Source of the DNA: Aquirufa rosea
Lineage (GTDB): Bacteria; Bacteroidota; Bacteroidia; Cytophagales; Spirosomataceae
DNA: 64,000 nucleotides
Direction of reading: 5' to 3'
NCBI RefSeq assembly: GCF_004118285.1
Contig: NZ_SDHY01000003.1
Location: forward strand, 186,001-250,000
The notes under the pieces were generated by a model, which saw only the letters and a list, made by a program, of their open reading frames with translations, was not told the DNA's origin and did no database searches. Made by a program: the position numbers and the translations under genes. The stretch's first letter is position 1; each line of letters starts with the position of its first letter. Below are positions 40,971 to 49,366 of this stretch, one piece after another.

Positions 40971-40974
40971 ATCA

Positions 40975-41886
40975 ATGAATATTCATCAATTGGAGTATAT
41001 TTTGGCTGTTGACCAGTTTAAAAGTTTTAGCAAAGCGGCCGACTATTGTCATGTGACGCAGGCTACTTTGAGTGCTATGGTGAAGAAATTGGAGGAACAG
41101 TTAGACATTGTCATCTTTGATAGGAAAGCTAATCCCATAGTAGTGACTGAAAATGGTCGGGAGATTCTTATTCAAGCTCAACAAGTAGTAGCGCATGCAC
41201 ATGCACTTTTGGCCTCTTCCAAATCTATTCAAAATAAGATAGAGGGACGGGTGAAATTAGGCATTATTCCTACGGTAGCTAATTCTTTGATGCCAATCAT
41301 TTTGAAGCCTATTTTGGAGAAATATCCGCAATTGGTTTTGGAGATCTATGAGGTGACTACCAGTCAATTGATGAAAAACTTAAGGGAGGGTAAACTTGAT
41401 TTGGGGATTTTGAGTACACCCATTGCTACAGGTGATTTGGAAACAACCTTGTTGTATGAGGAACCATTACACGTGTACGGATACCTGGAAAATGGAAATA
41501 AGTCTATTCGAATGGAGGAATTATCCAAGCAGCGAATATTCTTACTTCAGGAGGGACATTGCTTGCGAGACCAGATTATAGAATGGTGTGATTTGAAAAA
41601 AAGTAAACATTTACCTGCGAATTTGATTTTTGAATCAAATACCTTTGATACTTTAATAAATCTAGTGGATGAATTTCAAGGAATGACCTTACTTCCAGCC
41701 CTATATTTGCGACATCTGAATGAATACCGTCAATCTCAAATATTGACCATGGAGGGAGGGGATATAAGTCGGGAAGTTAGTTTATGCTTTTACCGCCCTT
41801 ATGCCAAATGGAATATTGTCAAGCAGTTTTCGCAGGATATAGCCCAATTAGTGGCAAAGCACTTGAATAAAAATTCCGTCCAATAA
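40975..41886 (+). CDS. oxyR: Peroxide-sensing LysR-family regulator OxyR
   Basis: 303 residues. N-terminal winged helix (about 1-60) with FSKAADYCHVTQATLSAMVKK. The C-terminal substrate-binding-like domain carries the redox pair Cys196 and Cys205 in GHCLRDQIIEWC, the same nine-residue spacing as Cys199/Cys208 of E. coli OxyR and the same GHCLRDQ context. An oxidant forms a disulfide and turns the protein into an activator of genes such as katG, which is transcribed divergently. Its own start codon lies 4 bp from the operator. An alpha/beta hydrolase gene follows after 16 bp. Confidence 0.97.
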   Translation: MNIHQLEYILAVDQFKSFSKAADYCHVTQATLSAMVKKLEEQLDIVIFDRKANPIVVTENGREILIQAQQVVAHAHALLASSKSIQNKIEGRVKLGIIPTVANSLMPIILKPILEKYPQLVLEIYEVTTSQLMKNLREGKLDLGILSTPIATGDLETTLLYEEPLHVYGYLENGNKSIRMEELSKQRIFLLQEGHCLRDQIIEWCDLKKSKHLPANLIFESNTFDTLINLVDEFQGMTLLPALYLRHLNEYRQSQILTMEGGDISREVSLCFYRPYAKWNIVKQFSQDIAQLVAKHLNKNSVQ

Positions 41887-41902
41887 CGGAATACTTAAGT
41901 AG

Positions 41903-42580
41903 ATGAAAAAGAAAAAATACCTCCTCGTATTGGGGAGGGAGGCCTTGGATCGGGATAGTTTGCTGTATCAGGAATTGTTAACGAATCTAGAGCTAAGTGG
42001 ATTTGAGATTATTTTTGATCCAATGGATCGAATCCGTTTTTCCTATCAAAAGGTTGTTGGAACAAAACCTTTCCCTGGTAAATACTTTTTGCTTCCCATA
42101 TTTAGAGCTATGTACGTACTTTTTCGACAAGGCCAGTGGAGGGACTTTATCTGCTACCTTACAGGGCAAATATCAGCTTTGGAATTTAGAACTCGCGTGG
42201 TTAACCGATTTATTGAAACAATCCAACCTCATGTTTCTCGTTTGGTCGTATTAACTCGTTCGGCAGGATCTTTGGTCATCAGCAAGATCGCAAATCAGTT
42301 GCCTGTAGATCAAATCATTTGCTTAGGATATCCATTTAAACATCCGGAAGAGGGTGATGCGGATTTTAGAACGATACACCTGGCAAAGATTCAAATACCT
42401 ATGTTGATATTTCAAGGCCTAAGAGATCCTTATGGTGGAAAAGAAGTGAGAGATCGATATGTCTTATCTGATTTTATTCAATTTAAATTTCTAGATGTAG
42501 ACCATGATTTTGTGATGAGTGAGATGGAATTGAAGTTAATTCAAAGGGAGATGGAAGAAATCTTAACAAGTTTGAAATAA
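41903..42580 (+). CDS. Alpha/beta hydrolase (KANL3/Tex30-like)
   Basis: 225 residues, cytosolic, no signal. The candidate triad is Ser120 in the elbow TRSAGS (a variant of GxSxG, with Arg at the position before Ser), Asp175 in FQGLRDPYGG and His201 in DVDHDF. The overall pattern matches small hydrolases of the Tex30/KANL3 type, whose substrates are unknown. It lies 16 bp after oxyR and is probably co-transcribed with it, which would place it under peroxide control. Confidence 0.8.
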   Translation: MKKKKYLLVLGREALDRDSLLYQELLTNLELSGFEIIFDPMDRIRFSYQKVVGTKPFPGKYFLLPIFRAMYVLFRQGQWRDFICYLTGQISALEFRTRVVNRFIETIQPHVSRLVVLTRSAGSLVISKIANQLPVDQIICLGYPFKHPEEGDADFRTIHLAKIQIPMLIFQGLRDPYGGKEVRDRYVLSDFIQFKFLDVDHDFVMSEMELKLIQREMEEILTSLK

Positions 42581-42649
42581 ATGCTTTGTGGTCTGCTAAT
42601 GAGTGTCGGATTACCTTGTGATTCATGACATTTGGAATGGACTGCCCTT

Positions 42650-43882
42650 TTAAATACTTGCCAAATATTCTTTTGGAACCATTCCTGTTCTTTTTTTTAC
42701 GGCTGCTATGAAGGATGTTCTGGATGAAAAACCAATCATATTTCCAATGTGCTCTATGGAATATTTTTCAAAATTGGGGTCCTTCATTTTAAATGTCTTC
42801 AAATAACTGATTCGAGCATCGTTTATAAATTCATTGAAGTTTTTTCCGAATTCCTGATTGATTAAAGGTGAAATCAGGTATACAGGTATTTTAACTTCAT
42901 TCGATAAATCGGTAATAGTATAACCAACTTTTAAATAAGGATGCTTTTTCTGAAAATGTTTATTTATACTACTAAGAATATTCCTTCCTTGGTATACACT
43001 GATGTAATCCATATTTTCAAAATCCTCAGAATCTGAGGAATCATTCAATGATAGAACAGGTTCTATAATTTGAATCCAGCCAATCATTCCATACAATATT
43101 TTTGGTTGAGCCAGTAAATAGACACTTATCAATAATATCTCAATTAATAAAGTAGCAATGGTTACTTCGCCCACCAATATCCCTGATTGACTACTGGTAT
43201 TACCGGAACGAATTTGTGAAATGATGAAGGAATATACGACTAAAGTGCCAATCAGTAAAAACAAAATAATCACCCACAAGAAAAGATAAATTTGAATATT
43301 CCTTTTGATAATGATTTTTGCATTTAGGATTTTTTTTCTCCAGGAAAGCAAGAGAAAAATTGCGCTAATTAAGAAAAACAATAAAGTACTGATTCTGAAA
43401 ATGGCCATCCAGCCTGCGGGAAACCATCCATCAGGCTCTAAGACATAAAGTCGATTATCAATTAAAGTCTGTTTGACAAAATTTAATTTTTTCTCATAAC
43501 TCAATAGATAGAAAGGTATTCGATTCAAAACATATATCACTAATGGAATAATGAGGAAAGCGTCCCTCTTTTGAAACCTGTAAGACTGATGCAAAATGGA
43601 TTTTACATATAAATAAGCAAAAGGACCCATGCAGAATGGAGCCCAAGCATGGATTCGGTAATATTCTGGATAATTGATATAAAATTGGGTCAGTGGAATG
43701 ATATTGCCAAGTGCAGTAATAACTAAACTTAGTATTAATCCTGACAAAATCTTAGAACTAAATGAAGAAACGGATTGGCCAAATAAAAGTAACAGACCGA
43801 CCACCAAACCAATGGTCGATATGACAAGCGTAATGACTAAAAAGGTTAAATTATCCAATATGTTCAAATTAATATACACCAT
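42650..43882 (-). CDS. Membrane-bound AraC-type transcriptional regulator
   Basis: 410 residues from ATG 43882; the frame extends to a GTG at 43885 that adds one residue. The first 260 residues contain seven or eight hydrophobic segments (LTFLVITLVISTIGLVVGLLL and others), and the last 100 or so form an AraC-type double helix-turn-helix ending TSFIAAVKKRTGMVPKEYL. Such 7TM-HTH regulators occur in Bacteroidota and probably sense an envelope or membrane-soluble signal. The neighbours give no clear target. It converges with the alpha/beta hydrolase gene. Confidence 0.88.
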   Translation of the reverse strand: MVYINLNILDNLTFLVITLVISTIGLVVGLLLLFGQSVSSFSSKILSGLILSLVITALGNIIPLTQFYINYPEYYRIHAWAPFCMGPFAYLYVKSILHQSYRFQKRDAFLIIPLVIYVLNRIPFYLLSYEKKLNFVKQTLIDNRLYVLEPDGWFPAGWMAIFRISTLLFFLISAIFLLLSWRKKILNAKIIIKRNIQIYLFLWVIILFLLIGTLVVYSFIISQIRSGNTSSQSGILVGEVTIATLLIEILLISVYLLAQPKILYGMIGWIQIIEPVLSLNDSSDSEDFENMDYISVYQGRNILSSINKHFQKKHPYLKVGYTITDLSNEVKIPVYLISPLINQEFGKNFNEFINDARISYLKTFKMKDPNFEKYSIEHIGNMIGFSSRTSFIAAVKKRTGMVPKEYLASI

Positions 43883-44146
43883 CACCCTACGACCTTTAAT
43901 CCGTAGAGTTTTTACTTATTAATTATAGAACCAGGTAGTTTAAACCTTACTAAAAATCAGCTTTTTGATGCTTTATTTTTAGCAATTTATTGATTTTAAA
44001 ATTACAAATAATTTGAAAGAGCTCATTTAAAAAGTACTCTAATTATTAAGTGGCTCCCAATATTTTGTTCATAATCACTTAATCTGAACAACTTAAATTC
44101 GGGCAATTGGCACTCTATATGCTAATATTGCAAGTTATTTCAAAGT
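43883..44146. other. AT-rich spacer, no gene seen
   Basis: Start of the 515-bp gap between the AraC-type regulator (minus) and the VanZ gene (plus). It must hold the regulator promoter. No coding frame or repeat was recognised. The following segment, 44147-44232, contains two hairpins described separately. Confidence 0.5.
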
Positions 44147-44169
44147 CTTTAGAAGAAAGAGAGCTAAAG
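44147..44169 (+). other. Short hairpin preceding an orphan terminator
   Basis: CTTTAG and CTAAAG form a 6-bp stem around an 11-base loop, 30 bp before the terminator at 44200. The two could belong to one small transcript. Confidence 0.35.
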
Positions 44170-44199
44170 AGTAGAAATATTTAGTACACAGAGATTTAA

Positions 44200-44232
44200 A
44201 AATCCTTTGACCTAATCGTCAGAGGATTTTTT
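44200..44232 (+). terminator. Orphan intrinsic terminator
   Basis: 12-bp stem AAATCCTTTGAC with GTCAGAGGATTT (one T-G wobble), 6-base loop, and a run of six T bases on the plus strand. The nearest plus-strand gene upstream ends at 42580 with a minus-strand gene in between, so a short unannotated RNA is the likely target. Confidence 0.75.
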
Positions 44233-44397
44233 GTTTAGCATTATACCTATACAATTGATTAACGAGAGAAAATTCTTAGCTGAATAATATTCTATTGTTA
44301 AAAGAAGTTAAAGAATTTAGGAAAGAATTCGCTTGAGCAATGTCTGTCAATGAAATAGTTTAATTTCGATCTATTCTTGTTTTTAATTCCCCAAGAA

Positions 44398-45234
44398 ATG
44401 AAACTGCGGATTATTTCAGCCATACTGATTTTCTTTTATTTGGCCTTTCTTATGCAAGTTTTAGTCATGAAAGATGTATCATTAATTCGGATAGGACATT
44501 TGAAGCTAAACTTTGGAGGAACTCATGACGGGCCTGCCAATTTTATGCCATTTAAAACGATTAGATTGTACTTGAGTGGCGAAAAGGGCTGGTTAATAAG
44601 TGGAATAAATATTTTAGGTAATATTTTTATTTTAGTTCCAATCGGCTTTTTGTCCAGCCTGCTAATTTCATCAATTAGTCGTAAGCAAGTAGTTGTGATA
44701 GCATGTAGCTTAAGCTTATGCATTGAGAGTTTACAAGCGATAGGTCACATAGGAATATTTGAAATTGATGACGTAATTTTAAATGGATTGGGGGTTTGGC
44801 TAGGGCATGAATTTTGGAAAATTTTGCCTTCAAATATTCATTGGGATCGTTTCCTGAGTTTCTCTATTTTGAGCATTTCTGTCCTCCTTGTTTATTACTT
44901 AATCGCCTCAAATTTTAGGTGGCCCCTGCCGATTGGTTTTGAGCCAATGACTCAAATAGAAACTAATGATGCAAGCCGTAATTATGTATCTACCAATGAT
45001 GATTTATGTGGAGTAACTGGGGGTAAGGGATGTATTATCAAATTGGATCCAACTAAACATCAATTCTTAATTCAGAGAAAAGATGGAGTTATAGAACTAA
45101 TTCATATTAATGAAAAAACTATCATTAACAGCCCCAGAGGTGTGATTCACGAGACAGACCTGCGTAAAGGCAATCGAGTAACATTGGTGGTAGGGGAAGG
45201 CCGACTAGCTAGTTTAATTTTGATATGCCGATAG
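44398..45234 (+). CDS. VanZ-family membrane protein with extra C-terminal domain
   Basis: 278 residues from ATG 44398 (a TTG at 44377 is less likely). Hydrophobic segments at about 3-22, 63-85, 90-110 and 155-175 with the VanZ pattern NFMPFKTI, INILGNIFILVPIGFLSSLL and CIESLQAIGHIGIFEIDDVI. VanZ proteins are membrane proteins, some linked to teicoplanin resistance; most have unknown roles. After the last segment comes a soluble part (about 185-278) with two Cys (DDLCGVTGGKGC) and strands typical of a small beta-domain. This extension is longer than in ordinary VanZ proteins. Confidence 0.82.
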   Translation: MKLRIISAILIFFYLAFLMQVLVMKDVSLIRIGHLKLNFGGTHDGPANFMPFKTIRLYLSGEKGWLISGINILGNIFILVPIGFLSSLLISSISRKQVVVIACSLSLCIESLQAIGHIGIFEIDDVILNGLGVWLGHEFWKILPSNIHWDRFLSFSILSISVLLVYYLIASNFRWPLPIGFEPMTQIETNDASRNYVSTNDDLCGVTGGKGCIIKLDPTKHQFLIQRKDGVIELIHINEKTIINSPRGVIHETDLRKGNRVTLVVGEGRLASLILICR

Positions 45235-45280
45235 CCACTTTCAAAGTTATTTTAGGCCATATTCTACGTAAATGGTCTAA

Positions 45281-46240
45281 TTATTCAAATTTTGAGGCTC
45301 TTGCTAAGCGATCATTTAGGACGATCCCTATGCCTTCATTTGGTAATTTTTCAGCTATGATTAATGAAAGCCCTTTTTGGTCTAAACGATGCATGGCTGC
45401 GTATAAATTTTTAGCGGCCTCTGATAAATTACCAGTGGGAGAGAGGATTTCTTGAATAAGGTTTGGGTTGTTTTTATTAGCTTTCTTGAATAGTAATAGG
45501 CCAATGGCTTTTTCGTGAAAGGATAGAAGCGAATTCTCCATGTCTTCACTTACAATCAATGGGGTTTTGGGAGAGTAATGTTTGGAAAGCATGCCGGGTG
45601 CTTCCGGATTTTGGTCATTATGGTTGAGCAGGTTAACCTTACCTATACAGGATTCTATCTCCTCCATGGATAATGAGCCTAGGCGGTAGATGATCGCTCG
45701 GGATTCTTCATCAAATCCCACAATGGTAGATTCTATGCCCTTTTCGCATTCGCCACCTTCAAGAATTAGCGGTAAATCATTCTTGAAATATTTTTCTACA
45801 TGCGGTGAGCTAGTAGGACTTATAGATCCGAAGGGATTGGCACTGGGAGCCACTAAAGGAAAATCCAATTGATTTAGTAAGGATAGGGTAAGAGGGTGAT
45901 TAGGTACACGAACTGCCACGGTATCTTTACCTGCAGTGATTAGGTTTGAAATATGTGGAAGTTTTTTTAACACTAATGTCAAAGGGCCTGGCCAAAATCT
46001 TTTCGCCAATTGATAGGCCGCCTGTGGAATATCATATGCCACCTGATCTAGTTTATCTAGTGAGGAGATATGAACTATCAAGGGGTTTTTCAAAGGTCTT
46101 TTTTTTAGTTCAAATATTTTTTTGATGGCTTCCTCTTCCCAAGCATTTCCTGCTAATCCATAAACAGTTTCGGTAGGTATCGCAATTAATTCCATTTCTT
46201 CCAATAATTGCTTGGCTTGATTTATATCTTGACTAATCAT
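45281..46240 (-). CDS. L-threonylcarbamoyladenylate synthase, Sua5/YciO/YrdC type
   Basis: 319 residues. Makes threonylcarbamoyl-AMP from threonine, bicarbonate and ATP for the universal t6A37 tRNA modification. The YrdC domain (about 1-190) shows IPTETVYGLAGNA, KKRPLKNPLIVH and APSANPFGSISPTS, all part of the catalytic pocket. The Sua5 C-terminal domain (about 200-319) follows the linker PEAPGMLSKHYSPKTP. It converges on the VanZ gene and lies downstream of the isocitrate dehydrogenase gene, separated by a hairpin. Confidence 0.96.
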   Translation of the reverse strand: MISQDINQAKQLLEEMELIAIPTETVYGLAGNAWEEEAIKKIFELKKRPLKNPLIVHISSLDKLDQVAYDIPQAAYQLAKRFWPGPLTLVLKKLPHISNLITAGKDTVAVRVPNHPLTLSLLNQLDFPLVAPSANPFGSISPTSSPHVEKYFKNDLPLILEGGECEKGIESTIVGFDEESRAIIYRLGSLSMEEIESCIGKVNLLNHNDQNPEAPGMLSKHYSPKTPLIVSEDMENSLLSFHEKAIGLLLFKKANKNNPNLIQEILSPTGNLSEAAKNLYAAMHRLDQKGLSLIIAEKLPNEGIGIVLNDRLARASKFE

Positions 46241-46270
46241 ATTAGATTCAACTGTATGCGAACAAAAATT

Positions 46271-46312
46271 AATAGTCTAGTTCCAGAATTTCACCTCAAG
46301 AACTAGACTATT
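46271..46312 (-). terminator. Probable terminator after isocitrate dehydrogenase
   Basis: Perfect 12-bp inverted repeat AATAGTCTAGTT with an 18-base loop, followed on the minus strand by AATTTTTG. It lies between the isocitrate dehydrogenase stop and the Sua5-type gene. Confidence 0.65.
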
Positions 46313-46361
46313 TGTAATTTAGGAAAGCTCTGAAGATTCAAATTTACAAATCAAAAGCTAT

Positions 46362-47798
46362 TTATTGGCCTTGTCCTAAGGAATAGGCTGCTTTACCATT
46401 AAAGGAGTATAAGTTTTCCGTTTTAATGACATCAATTTGACTTTCCGTAGCTTTTTGCAATAATTCAATGATGTCTTTTTTGCTGAAAGAACTAGCTGAA
46501 TTAGGCTTAAAGCGGCATCTCCAATGATCCGTGCAGAAGGTTTCAGGGAATCCATCTGGCCAAACCTTGATTCCCCTATTGGTAATCATACTCAGTTGAA
46601 CTCCTTGGTTTTCTATTTGTTTAATTTGGGCTGCTAGTGTATCAGCCGAGCTTCCTTCCCAGTGTATAAATAAGTCAACTCCTTCCAAGGTTTTTTCAGC
46701 GGCAGGTTTTCTCTTATAGCTTGGTAACTGTAGTGCAGAATTGTGAGCATAAGAAACAGCTTTCAATTGGTCAGGTTTTTTACCCAAGTTCTTAATTACC
46801 GCCTGAGCAAACTCTTTAGTACCTACTTTCTGCTTGCTGGTATTTTCATTGTAGATGTCGTAGGTATGAATACCCTCTTCCAATGTTTTCAACCAGGCAT
46901 TTTGCACTTTTTCAGCAATATCCGTTTGCCCAATGTGGTTTAACATCATGATGGCGCCTTGTAGTAAACCTGAGGGATTGGCTAAGTTTTGTCCAGCTCT
47001 TCTTGGAGCCGATCCATGAATGGCTTCAAACATGGCACAAGTCTCTCCAATGTTAGCTGATCCTGCCATACCCACGGATCCTGTAATTTGAGCAGCAACA
47101 TCGCTAAGTACATCACCATATAAATTGGGCATCACAATGACATCAAATGCCTCAGGAGTATCGGCCATTTTAGCGGCACCGATATCAATGATCCAGTGCT
47201 CATTTTCGATTTCTGGATAATCTTTGGCAATTTCATCAAAGACCTGATGAAACAATCCGTCCGTCTGCTTCATTATATTGTCCTTTGTGAAGCAGGTTAC
47301 TTTTTTTCTATTTTGTTGCTTCGCATATTCGAAAGCATATCTGACAATTTTCTCACAGCCTGGGCGACTGATCAGCTTCAAGCATTGAACCACTTCATCA
47401 GTTTGTTGATGTTCAATACCTGCATATAAATCTTCCTCATTTTCTCTTACAATCACAACATCCATGATAGGATGCTTCGTTTTTACGAAGGGGTGAAGAC
47501 TCATGCAGGGTCTTACATTGGCGTAAAGACCAAGGAATTTACGAGTGGTTACATTGAGGCTTTTATATCCCCCACCTTGGGGAGTAGTAATAGGGGCTTT
47601 TAGAAAAATTTTGTTCTTTCGAATGGTTTCCCATGATTCGGGTGCAATTCCCGAGGTGTTACCGGCTAGGTATACTTTTTCGCCGACTTCAATTTCATCA
47701 ATTTCAATTTGGGCTCCTGCGGCTAGAATGATTTCTAGTGTGGCATCCATGATTTCTGGACCAATTCCGTCACCTTTTGCTACTGTAATTTTAGTCAT
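46362..47798 (-). CDS. icd: NADP-type isocitrate dehydrogenase, Thermus-like long form
   Basis: 478 residues from ATG 47798 (start MTKITVAKGDGIGPEIMDA). Converts isocitrate to 2-oxoglutarate in the TCA cycle. Substrate-site residues are visible in ITTPQGGGYKSLNVTTRKFLGLYANVRP, and the NDLYGDVLSD-like loop appears as NLYGDVLSDVAAQITG. The protein is about 140 residues longer than the core dehydrogenase and has the extra C-terminal domain (about 340-478, WPDGFPETFCTDHWRCRF) seen in the Thermus thermophilus type. Cofactor choice is inferred from the family. A hairpin terminator follows. Confidence 0.93.
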   Translation of the reverse strand: MTKITVAKGDGIGPEIMDATLEIILAAGAQIEIDEIEVGEKVYLAGNTSGIAPESWETIRKNKIFLKAPITTPQGGGYKSLNVTTRKFLGLYANVRPCMSLHPFVKTKHPIMDVVIVRENEEDLYAGIEHQQTDEVVQCLKLISRPGCEKIVRYAFEYAKQQNRKKVTCFTKDNIMKQTDGLFHQVFDEIAKDYPEIENEHWIIDIGAAKMADTPEAFDVIVMPNLYGDVLSDVAAQITGSVGMAGSANIGETCAMFEAIHGSAPRRAGQNLANPSGLLQGAIMMLNHIGQTDIAEKVQNAWLKTLEEGIHTYDIYNENTSKQKVGTKEFAQAVIKNLGKKPDQLKAVSYAHNSALQLPSYKRKPAAEKTLEGVDLFIHWEGSSADTLAAQIKQIENQGVQLSMITNRGIKVWPDGFPETFCTDHWRCRFKPNSASSFSKKDIIELLQKATESQIDVIKTENLYSFNGKAAYSLGQGQ

Positions 47799-48028
47799 AT
47801 TGATTTGATTTAAAATTTGATGACACAAAATTCAGTAATCAAAATCATATTTTTTTATTTATATTTATAATGATATACATAAAATATTTTAATATTAATT
47901 ATTGATGAATCAAATGAATATTTTTCTTCTGATTGCTAAGAAACGAAGATTTGATGAGTTAGCTACAATGACATTTACTCATAAAAATCGATTTTAGTTC
48001 TTATGGTTATTATTTATGTTCCATTTGA

Positions 48029-49366
48029 TCAGTTAATATTTTTAACTATCTGATGAATAGCTTTCATAATTTTTTCTTCTATTCCTGTTTCAAATGGACC
48101 TGGCATGCCGTAGTAGATCATGCTGGATTCGGCCTCATATCCACCTTCTTTCAATACCCTTTCTGAGGGAATGTAACACATGACTTCATTGCTATAGCCT
48201 GCCACAAAAATGTTTTTATTCGGAAAATCTTCTTTGGTTCGTAAGGAATAATCGACCACGACTTCACCTCCCAGAGCAATGATTCTGAATTCCCTACCTA
48301 AGCGAATTCCTTGAACAGGGTAGTTGTAATGATCTGTATTCCAACCTTTATTATAGGCTTCCAGCATTAATTTGGCTCTTCTTTGAATGAATTTATCTGT
48401 GCTTTGTAAGTCTTTTTGATAGTCTGCTGCCCGCACTTTTTTGAATCGCAAGTTGATAGTGGTAAAATCAGATTGGATATCATTACTTATTGACTTCATT
48501 TCACCTGAAAAAGCTAAATGGATGACTTGTTTGGCTAAGGTATTACCATGTTGTTGTGCCAGTTCCACGGTTCCCCGAGGTTCAGGATTTTGATCACCTG
48601 CACATCCTAATATGAAAAATGCAGTAGCATTTGGTATTTGTTTCTCTATATCAATTTGGGCAAAACCCGCATAGTCTCCATTGATCAAATAATTATTTCC
48701 TGTTACAGTGGTATTGTGGCAAGCATAACCAAATAATACTGCCTTTATTTCCCCTGAAGCATTTTTGCAAGTAAGTACAGGAACCTCGTGGTCAATGGGG
48801 TCAGCCAATAATATGCCATTTTTCCTGGCGGCTAAAGCCCTTCGATTGATGGCAAAGTTAGCCGAGGTTTTACCTATTGCAACCTGCATAGGTACTTGTT
48901 GGGCATAAGCATGGCTAATCACCTCCACTAATTTATCAATTAAAACCTGAGTATATTCCGATACAATTTTTTGTTCTTCGTAACTGTAATTTGCAATGAC
49001 GCTTAAGGATGGCCAAATCATGGGTCCCGAATGGGTATGGGAGGAATTAAACATCAATTGGCGGCGTTCAATTCCAAGCTTTTCTTGTATTTTCTGAGCC
49101 ACCTCTGTGGACACCTGATGGGATAGGCCCAATAAATCTGTGGTGACAATGATAACTTTTTCTTTCTTGTTTGTCACGACTATCGCCTTCGCCCATAAAT
49201 CATGCACCACACCTTCTGCAGGCTTATCACGATTGGCATAACCAGTCAAAAATGCCGGTGATTTGGGGGTTATGTTGATTTTAGCAATCCCCACTTGAAA
49301 ACTTGACTGAGAAAAGCAGGTGCCAATCGTGGCCCAAAAGATGAGCAATAAATGTCTAATTATCAT
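48029..49366 (-). CDS. Secreted neutral-ceramidase N-terminal-domain protein
   Basis: 445 residues. Signal peptide about 1-19 (ending CFSQ). The neutral/alkaline non-lysosomal ceramidase N-terminal domain fills the rest: FQVGIAKINITPKSPAFLTGY, HDLWAKAIVV, NSSHTHSGPMIWPSL (zinc site region) and GYACHNTTVTG. Full ceramidases are around 700 residues with a C-terminal beta-domain that is absent here. True ceramide hydrolysis is therefore uncertain, since short relatives in Bacteroidota and Planctomycetes have other or unknown substrates. ATG 49366 overlaps the propeller gene by 4 bp. Confidence 0.92.
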   Translation of the reverse strand: MIIRHLLLIFWATIGTCFSQSSFQVGIAKINITPKSPAFLTGYANRDKPAEGVVHDLWAKAIVVTNKKEKVIIVTTDLLGLSHQVSTEVAQKIQEKLGIERRQLMFNSSHTHSGPMIWPSLSVIANYSYEEQKIVSEYTQVLIDKLVEVISHAYAQQVPMQVAIGKTSANFAINRRALAARKNGILLADPIDHEVPVLTCKNASGEIKAVLFGYACHNTTVTGNNYLINGDYAGFAQIDIEKQIPNATAFFILGCAGDQNPEPRGTVELAQQHGNTLAKQVIHLAFSGEMKSISNDIQSDFTTINLRFKKVRAADYQKDLQSTDKFIQRRAKLMLEAYNKGWNTDHYNYPVQGIRLGREFRIIALGGEVVVDYSLRTKEDFPNKNIFVAGYSNEVMCYIPSERVLKEGGYEAESSMIYYGMPGPFETGIEEKIMKAIHQIVKNIN

